10,267 nt of DNA, taken from positions 1 through 10,267 of the forward strand of contig DVLN01000153.1 of assembly GCA_018715465.1 (NCBI GenBank). The letters run 5' to 3'. Source of the stretch: Candidatus Faecivivens stercorigallinarum. Its GTDB lineage: Bacteria > Bacillota > Clostridia > Oscillospirales > Ruminococcaceae. Of the stretch, positions 5,761-10,267 are shown in pieces (the stretch's first letter is position 1; every line of letters begins with the position of its first letter). The translations under genes and the position numbers were made by a program. The notes under the pieces are model-generated. The model was not told the DNA's origin, ran no database searches, and worked only from the letters and a program-made list of their open reading frames with translations.

Positions 5761-8070
5761 TTACCGTCCATTTTCTTTTTTCTGAAGGGCTGTCAGGATC
5801 TTTTCCGGTGTGATCGGCAGTTCCCGGAAACGGATGCCGATTGCATTTTCAATCGCGTTGGCGATGGCGGGAGAGGGGGTATTGATGACGACCTCACCGA
5901 TTGACTTGGCGCCGAACGGTCCTGACGGCTCGAAGCTGGGGCAGAATTCTACCCGGATTTTGCCAAAGTCTTCCTTGGTCGGCATCCGGTACTGCATAAA
6001 CGAGTTGTTCACCAACCGTCCCTTGCCGTCATAGATGATGTCTTCGGTCGTCGCCATCCCGATGCCCTGCAAAATGCCGCCCTCGGCCTGTACACGGGCG
6101 AGATTTTCGTTGACGACGGTGCCGCAGTCGACCGCCGCGTCAAATTCGACAACCTTGACCGCGCCGGTCTCCGGGTCGATGTCAACTTCCGCCGCACCGC
6201 ACATAAAGGGCGGGGGAGAGGTCGGGGAAGAATGGGAGGCGGTCGCTTCCAGCGGAGAGCTGTTGCCGCACTGGGCGTGGTAGCTGATCTCTTTCAGGCT
6301 GACCGATTGAGCGGGGTCATCGGTGGCAAACACCTTTTCCCCGTCAAATTCCAGCCCTGCTGCCGGTTTGCCCAACATATCCGCCGCCGCTGCGATGATC
6401 TTGCCGATCAGCTCCTTGCAGCATTTGACGCAGGCCATGCCGGTGATATAGGTGGTCGACGATGCGTAGGACCCCGAATCATAGGGCGACAGGTCGGTGT
6501 CGGCACTGAAGACCGCGATGTTTTCCAGCGGACAGTCGAGCATGTCGGCCGCCATCTGTGCCAGAATCGTGTCGCATCCGGTACCCATGTCGGCACAGCC
6601 GAGCAGCATATTGTAGCTGCCGTCGTCCATCACCCGGATGGTGACGCTGCCGACGTCGACGCCCGAGATGCCGCTGCCCTGCATATCCAGTGCCAGCCCG
6701 ACTCCGCGGATATGCCCGTTTTCCAGCACCCGGCGGGGGTATTTGTCCTTCCATCCAATCATATCGGCCGCCTTTTGCAGGCACTGGTCAAGGGTATTGC
6801 TCAGGCTGATCTCGCCATAGTAGGCGGGCATCTTGTCCCCTTCGTGGGTCATATTGCGCAGACGGAAGGCGACCGGGTCGTCCCCCATCTTTTTGACCAG
6901 CTCGTCGATTGCCGATTCAACCGCAAAAATACCCTGGGTTGCGCCATAGCCGCGGTAAGCACCCGACGACATCCGGTTGGTGTAGACGACGTCATATGAA
7001 AAACGGAAGGCGTCGGTCTGGTAAAGGGGAATCGACTTATGGCCCGACAGCCCGACGGTGGTTGGGCCATGCTCGGCATAGCCGCCCGAGTTGGAGAGGG
7101 TGTGCACCATCAGGACCTTCAGTTTGCCGTTCTCGTCAGCACCCGCCCGCACCCGCAGTTCCATTTCATGCCGGGGGGAGGAGGCGATCTGCGACTCATA
7201 CCGGGTATATACCAGTTTGGATGGCTTGCCGGTCTTCCAGGTGACAAACGCCGGGTAGATTTCCGAGACGCTGGTCTGCTTGGCGCCGAAACCACCGCCA
7301 ATTCGCGGCTTGAGGACGCGGATTTTGGATTTCGGGATGTCCAGTGCCCCCGCCAGGATTCGCCGCAGATGGAAGACGATCTGGGTGGAGGAGACCACCA
7401 TCAGCCGTCCGTAGACATCCTTCTGGCACCAGGTGCGGAAGGTTTCCATCATCGCCTGTTGGTTGGCCTTGGTGTGGTAGGTCTCGTCCACCTTATAGGC
7501 ACATGCTGCATAGACCGCTTCCGGGTCGCCTTCCTCGATACAGTCGCTTGCAACGAGGTTGCGTTTGTTGTCGGCACCGACTTCACACAGTGCCTTCCAG
7601 TCCTCTTCCGGGTGGACCAGCACCGGGTTGTCTTTTGCGGTATGGAAGTCCAGCACCGCCGGCAGTACCTCATAATCCACCTTGACCAGTTTGACCGCCT
7701 TGAGGGCCGCTTCTTCCGTTTCGGCGGCGATGATCGCGACCGGGTCGCCGACATGCCGTACCTCCCGGTCGAGGATCAGCCGGTCATAGGCCGACGGTTC
7801 CGGATAGGTCTGACCGGCCAGCGTGAACCGTCTTTTCGGGACGTCTTCCCAGGTATAAACCGCTTCGACTCCCGGCACCTTTTTGGCAATCGCAGTATTG
7901 ATCGAGCGGATGCGGGCATGTGCATGAGGAGAACGGAGCAGCTTGACGATCAGACAATTATCCGGCGCGATATCGTCGGTATAGACCGGCTGGCCGGTTG
8001 TCAGTGCCTCCCAGTCCTTTTTGCGGATACGTCCGCCGACGAGGCGGGCAGGTTTGGTGGGATTGCTCAT
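5761..8070 (-). CDS. xdhA: Xanthine dehydrogenase-family molybdopterin-binding subunit
   Basis: The 769-residue catalytic subunit of a three-subunit molybdenum hydroxylase, which inserts water-derived oxygen into purine-like, N-heterocyclic or aldehyde substrates. The small N-terminal domain occupies about 15-135 and the Mo-binding part the rest. Visible active-site motifs are Q230 in SSTQ, GGGFGAKQ (258-265), AYRGYGATQ with R373, GTGCDTILAQ (497-505) and the catalytic glutamate E726 in AKSIGE. R373 corresponds to the substrate-binding Arg880 of bovine xanthine oxidase. Q265 stands where the bovine enzyme has Glu802, as I recall for E. coli XdhA too. Length is normal for separate-subunit enzymes. 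A strong AAAGGAGG precedes the ATG, whose ATGA overlaps the stop of the 2Fe-2S subunit gene. Xanthine is the default guess; nicotinate or another heterocycle remains possible. Confidence 0.92.
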   Translation of the reverse strand: MSNPTKPARLVGGRIRKKDWEALTTGQPVYTDDIAPDNCLIVKLLRSPHAHARIRSINTAIAKKVPGVEAVYTWEDVPKRRFTLAGQTYPEPSAYDRLILDREVRHVGDPVAIIAAETEEAALKAVKLVKVDYEVLPAVLDFHTAKDNPVLVHPEEDWKALCEVGADNKRNLVASDCIEEGDPEAVYAACAYKVDETYHTKANQQAMMETFRTWCQKDVYGRLMVVSSTQIVFHLRRILAGALDIPKSKIRVLKPRIGGGFGAKQTSVSEIYPAFVTWKTGKPSKLVYTRYESQIASSPRHEMELRVRAGADENGKLKVLMVHTLSNSGGYAEHGPTTVGLSGHKSIPLYQTDAFRFSYDVVYTNRMSSGAYRGYGATQGIFAVESAIDELVKKMGDDPVAFRLRNMTHEGDKMPAYYGEISLSNTLDQCLQKAADMIGWKDKYPRRVLENGHIRGVGLALDMQGSGISGVDVGSVTIRVMDDGSYNMLLGCADMGTGCDTILAQMAADMLDCPLENIAVFSADTDLSPYDSGSYASSTTYITGMACVKCCKELIGKIIAAAADMLGKPAAGLEFDGEKVFATDDPAQSVSLKEISYHAQCGNSSPLEATASHSSPTSPPPFMCGAAEVDIDPETGAVKVVEFDAAVDCGTVVNENLARVQAEGGILQGIGMATTEDIIYDGKGRLVNNSFMQYRMPTKEDFGKIRVEFCPSFEPSGPFGAKSIGEVVINTPSPAIANAIENAIGIRFRELPITPEKILTALQKKENGR

Positions 8071-8564
8071 CTTGTCTCCTCCTTTCCCGCGTCACGTGCT
8101 TTGCGTTTGGCGGCAAAATAGTTGGTGACCGCCCGGATATGGGATTCATACCCGGAACAGCGGCAGAGGTTGCCTTCCAGATAATGCCGGATCTCCGCTT
8201 CGGTCGGGTCGAGTTTGGGGAACGCTTTTTCCATCGACAGGATGTTCATGATCAGCCCGGGCGAGCAGAACCCGCACTGTTCGCCGCCTTCATCGGCCAG
8301 ATATCCGCCGATGACTCTGGCCTCGTCCTGCAATCCTTCCAGCGTCGTGACCCGGTGGCCGTCCGCTCTGACTGCCAGCGTCGTGCAGGAGAGCACCGGC
8401 TTTTCATCCAGCCAGACGGTGCACAGCCCGCAGGCGGATGTCTCGCATCCACGCTTGACGCTCTTACAGCCCATCTCCCGCAGTGCTTCCAGCAGAAACT
8501 GGTCACAGGGCAGTTCCCGGGTGACCTTTTTTCCGTTCAGCGTAAAAGTAACCGTCTTGTTCAT
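8067..8564 (-). CDS. xdhC: Molybdenum hydroxylase 2Fe-2S subunit
   Basis: A 165-residue electron-transfer subunit that links the molybdenum centre to FAD. The N-terminal plant-ferredoxin-like domain binds one [2Fe-2S] cluster through C40, C45, C48 and C60 (CETSACGLC plus a later Cys). The C-terminal helical domain binds the second through C97, C100, C134 and C136 (QCGFCSPG and NLCRCSGY). All eight ligands are present and the length is typical. AAGGAGG precedes the ATG by 6 bases. The start overlaps the FAD-subunit stop by ATGA, and its own stop overlaps the next start the same way, pointing to coupled translation and balanced subunit supply. The name follows the E. coli xdhABC convention for the Fe-S subunit and should not be confused with the XdhC accessory protein. 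Confidence 0.95.
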   Translation of the reverse strand: MNKTVTFTLNGKKVTRELPCDQFLLEALREMGCKSVKRGCETSACGLCTVWLDEKPVLSCTTLAVRADGHRVTTLEGLQDEARVIGGYLADEGGEQCGFCSPGLIMNILSMEKAFPKLDPTEAEIRHYLEGNLCRCSGYESHIRAVTNYFAAKRKARDAGKEETR

Positions 8565-9352
8565 GCCTGTCCTCCTTTTTCGTACAGTGCCTCGATGCCC
8601 CTTCGGATCAGCACCGCGGCGACTGCCTGCCGGTAGGCGGGTCCGCCCCGCATCCCGCCGCCGTAGGTGACCGACCCGGCAGCCTTCTGAGCGATCTTTT
8701 GCAGGACAAAACGGTCACAGCCGTCCAGATCATCCGGCAGTTTGACCAGCTTTGCCCGACAGGGCCTTGCTCCGATCACGCACTGCCAGCCTTCTTCCCC
8801 CCTGGAAACAGCGACCGCACAGGCCGGAAAATCGTTTGCGTTGAGCCGTTCGGAGAGATAGGCGACCCGGCGGTTTTTGCGAATGCGGATCTCGGTCAGG
8901 ATGTCGGCTTCGCCACTGCGTTTCGCAAACTTGACGATCGGCACCCAGCCTTCCCGGTACAGATGCACCTCGGCATCCAGTGCCAGCAGCAGCGTCAGTA
9001 CATCCGAAAATCCGAACCGGCCGTAGACGCTCCCGCCGATCGTCGCGCAGTTACGGAATTGTACGCCGACAATATGTTCGACCGCTTTGACGAATCCTCC
9101 GTCAAATGCGTCATTCAGCTCTTTGCAGCATTCCAGCGTTCTCAGCGTGGTCATCGCGCCGATCAGGAATCCGTTTTCATCCTCCCGGATGTAGTCAAGT
9201 CCAAGCGAAGAAAGGTCGATGGCGTGCTGGATGGTATGTTCACCCAGCCGCAGCCAGCCGGTACCGCCCAGCACCGCGCTGCCTCTTTTCTGACGCAGCT
9301 GCCAGGCCTCTTCCAGCGTATCCGGCCGGTAATAATGATTGATATGAAGCAT
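8561..9352 (-). CDS. xdhB: Molybdenum hydroxylase FAD-binding subunit
   Basis: A 263-residue FAD subunit of the xanthine dehydrogenase/CO-dehydrogenase medium-subunit family, passing electrons from the 2Fe-2S subunit to NAD or another acceptor. The first flavin loop is AVLGGTGWLRL (26-36), close to the usual GGT motif. The second is RNCATIGGS (100-108), followed by YGRFGFSDVLTLLLALDAEV, very like YgfM-type subunits. The C-terminal domain ends with GGPAYRQAVAAVLIRRGIE, the usual position of the YR motif. It is somewhat shorter than typical members (about 280-290), as in YgfM. AAGGAGG stands a few bases before the ATG. It is the first gene of the operon, preceded by the promoter and dyad at 9415-9458. 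Confidence 0.93.
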   Translation of the reverse strand: MLHINHYYRPDTLEEAWQLRQKRGSAVLGGTGWLRLGEHTIQHAIDLSSLGLDYIREDENGFLIGAMTTLRTLECCKELNDAFDGGFVKAVEHIVGVQFRNCATIGGSVYGRFGFSDVLTLLLALDAEVHLYREGWVPIVKFAKRSGEADILTEIRIRKNRRVAYLSERLNANDFPACAVAVSRGEEGWQCVIGARPCRAKLVKLPDDLDGCDRFVLQKIAQKAAGSVTYGGGMRGGPAYRQAVAAVLIRRGIEALYEKGGQA

Positions 9353-9389
9353 GATCTTCCTCCTTGCAGAGAAATAATAATATAATGAA

Positions 9390-9403
9390 GAGGGCGCACC
9401 CTC
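9390..9403 (-). repeat. Short leader hairpin of the xdh operon
   Basis: GAGGG-CGCA-CCCTC forms a perfect 5-bp GC-rich stem with a 4-base loop. It lies at the very start of the predicted transcript, a few bases after the expected start point. It could stabilise the 5' end of the mRNA or serve as a repressor half-site. Weak but clear symmetry. Confidence 0.35.
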
Positions 9404-9414
9404 CTGTCAGTTTC

Positions 9415-9444
9415 AGTATAGCATGAATCAGCTGTCTGATGCAA
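9415..9444 (-). promoter_or_regulatory. Promoter of the xdh operon
   Basis: On the minus strand TTGCAT (9444-9439) and TATACT (9420-9415) are separated by 18 bases, with TGC directly before the -10 giving an extended -10. Start is expected near 9408, leaving a leader of about 55 bases before the FAD-subunit gene. That is too short for a known riboswitch. Confidence 0.65.
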
Positions 9445-9458
9445 GGCGGCAGCTGATT
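9426..9458. promoter_or_regulatory. Operator-like inverted repeat at the xdh promoter
   Basis: AATCAGCTG (9426-9434) and CAGCTGATT (9450-9458) form a perfect 9-bp inverted repeat with a 15-base spacer. The -35 box sits between the arms. A second small dyad, ATCAG-CTGT-CTGAT (9427-9440), lies inside. The position suits a dimeric repressor or activator; the regulator is unknown. Confidence 0.55.
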
Positions 9459-9494
9459 TTCTCCCGATTATTTTTCACGTACCGCCTGGCCAGC

Positions 9495-9534
9495 AAAAAA
9501 GACATGCCGCCGTTATGGTTGCAGCATGCCTTTT
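9495..9534 (-). terminator. Intrinsic terminator of the HTH regulator gene
   Basis: A 14-bp stem (9521-9534 with 9497-9510, two G-T pairs) with a 10-base loop is followed on the minus strand by further Ts. The stem begins within the stop codon of the HTH gene. It separates the regulator transcript from the xdh operon. Confidence 0.88.
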
Positions 9535-10171
9535 ATTTCAGTGCTTCTTCTTCCTGCCGCACCAGCAGCAGCATCGCGTTTCCGTCTTCGCCGTAGTCGG
9601 TGATCAGGATATCGGTTGTCAGCAGTCCGTTTTCCCGCTGGTCAGCGGTCATCAGCTTTTCGCCGCAGCTGTCACGGACCAGGATCTCAGCCTCCGCCGC
9701 CGTTTCCTCAATCCGGCAGCGCACCCTGACTTCGGCGCGCGGTTCAGGAATCGTAAAGAATCCCGATTCGTTGCGGGGGTGTACCCGGTAGAGCTTGCGG
9801 AACAGCCGGTAGACCGAGGCGGTCAGATAACCTTCTACCTCCCGCGACAGCCTTTCGCAGCCAATCCGGTCGGTCATCGCCAGCAGCATCCGTATCGCTC
9901 CAAGCAGATGGTCATGTTTTCCACCGGCGACAGTCTTTTCGTTCCGACTGGCGGCACCTGAGGGAGTGGGTGTCCGTCCCAGCAGATAGTCGCAGGAGAC
10001 ACCGTAATACTCAGCTGCCCGGACAACAAAGTCCAGCCCGCATTCCCTTATTCCATTTTCATAATGCGAAAGCAGTGCCTGTGAGACTCCGAGTGCGGCA
10101 GCTGCCTGTTTTTGGGTAACCCCGTTTTCCTTGCGGAGCAGCGTCAGGATGCGGGGAAAGTTTTCATTCAA
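9533..10171 (-). CDS. XRE-family HTH transcriptional regulator
   Basis: A 212-residue DNA-binding protein. Residues about 6-65 form a Cro/C1-type helix-turn-helix with the pattern VTQKQAAAALGVSQALLSHYENG and the conserved ending YYGVSCDYLLGRT. Residues 86-212 have no domain I recognise: a helical stretch (about 86-130) followed by alternating beta-like segments, ending in an acidic tail. The start codon is TTG at 10171, with AAGGGAG (10180-10186) 8 bases upstream. No in-frame ATG is near the N-terminus, and the HTH would be truncated by any later start. A strong terminator separates it from the xdh operon, so it is not co-transcribed with it. It may act on the nearby dyad at 9426-9458, but no evidence beyond proximity supports this. 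Confidence 0.9.
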   Translation of the reverse strand: MNENFPRILTLLRKENGVTQKQAAAALGVSQALLSHYENGIRECGLDFVVRAAEYYGVSCDYLLGRTPTPSGAASRNEKTVAGGKHDHLLGAIRMLLAMTDRIGCERLSREVEGYLTASVYRLFRKLYRVHPRNESGFFTIPEPRAEVRVRCRIEETAAEAEILVRDSCGEKLMTADQRENGLLTTDILITDYGEDGNAMLLLVRQEEEALK

Positions 10172-10179
10172 CAGTATGT

Positions 10180-10186
10180 CTCCCTT
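10180..10186 (-). promoter_or_regulatory. Ribosome binding site fixing a TTG start
   Basis: AAGGGAG on the minus strand lies 8 bases before the TTG at 10171. The nearby ATG one base out of register (10166-10168) is in another frame, so this site decides the TTG start of the HTH regulator. Confidence 0.7.
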
Positions 10187-10249
10187 CGGTACCGGCTGAC
10201 CCAGGGGGGACCCTTTTGATCCGAAGTTTTTCCGATTACAGTGAAGGGA

Positions 10250-10267
10250 TGGGGAAAATTTTCCCCA
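10250..10267. repeat. Perfect 18-bp palindrome at the window edge
   Basis: TGGGGAAAATTTTCCCCA is fully self-complementary and ends exactly at the last base, so the symmetry may extend further. It lies about 80 bases upstream of the HTH regulator start. It may be an operator for that gene or its upstream neighbour, or the core of a larger hairpin. Confidence 0.6.

Noticed and set aside
6232..6999. 255-codon plus-strand open frame
   Set aside because: Also antisense to the molybdopterin subunit; composition looks like the complement of the real gene and no motif is present.
7039..8121. Long open frame (360 codons) on the plus strand opposite the molybdopterin subunit
   Set aside because: It lies antisense to a gene with clear family motifs, has no family-like protein sequence and no ribosome binding site. 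GC-rich codon third positions explain the open frame.
8699..9385. 228-codon plus-strand open frame opposite the FAD subunit
   Set aside because: Antisense shadow; the minus frame carries the conserved flavin motifs.
9353..9414. A riboswitch in the xdh leader (purine or molybdenum cofactor type)
   Set aside because: The predicted leader is about 55 bases with only a 5-bp hairpin, too short for either class.
10172..10249. A sigma-A promoter for the HTH regulator gene
   Set aside because: TGTAAT occurs on the minus strand but without a -35 at suitable spacing, and no better pair was found.
1..10267. Mobile elements, CRISPR arrays, tRNA or rRNA
   Set aside because: No transposase or integrase motifs, no regularly spaced repeats and no cloverleaf-like or rRNA-like sequence were seen on either strand.

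Overview
The window looks like ordinary chromosome from an anaerobic, low-oxygen-tolerant Firmicute, most likely a gut-type Clostridia member (Oscillospiraceae/Ruminococcaceae-like). This is inferred from strong AAGGAGG-type ribosome binding sites, fairly GC-rich coding DNA with AT-rich intergenic promoters, rubrerythrin, a small clostridial-type ferredoxin:thioredoxin reductase catalytic protein, and a molybdenum hydroxylase operon. I see no rRNA, tRNA, CRISPR array, insertion sequence or phage gene. Twelve protein genes fill the window, and no gene-free stretch exceeds about 190 bases.

Left part (1-2250): a PPP-family metallophosphatase gene (+) with its own promoter and a leader hairpin, and a rubrerythrin gene (-). 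Divergent from rubrerythrin is a two-gene redox operon (+) encoding a 66-residue FTR-catalytic-subunit-like protein and a thioredoxin. The two divergent promoters share one inverted repeat that lies at both -35 positions. The theme is peroxide detoxification plus thiol-disulfide control. Strong hairpin terminators close both ends of this block.

Middle part (2255-5190, all on -): a predicted secreted protein with a Pro/Lys-rich tail overlaps a GNAT acetyltransferase gene, and a near-consensus promoter drives the pair. Upstream is a second operon with an alpha/beta-hydrolase (putative esterase) and a Crp/Fnr-family regulator.

Right part (5193-9460, all on -): a tightly coupled molybdenum hydroxylase operon in the order FAD subunit, 2Fe-2S subunit, molybdopterin subunit, MocA-like cytidylyltransferase. 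The three subunit genes join by two ATGA stop-start overlaps. The last enzyme probably matures the molybdenum cofactor for the same hydroxylase. The promoter carries a 9-bp inverted repeat flanking the -35 box. Upstream lies a separately terminated XRE-type HTH regulator gene with a TTG start, and the window ends in a perfect 18-bp palindrome.

The most interesting points are the minimal FTR-like protein with displaced middle cysteine pair next to thioredoxin, and the shared rubrerythrin/FTR divergent control region. The operator-like dyad before the xdh operon and the edge palindrome come next. Nothing seen amounts to a clearly new multi-gene system.
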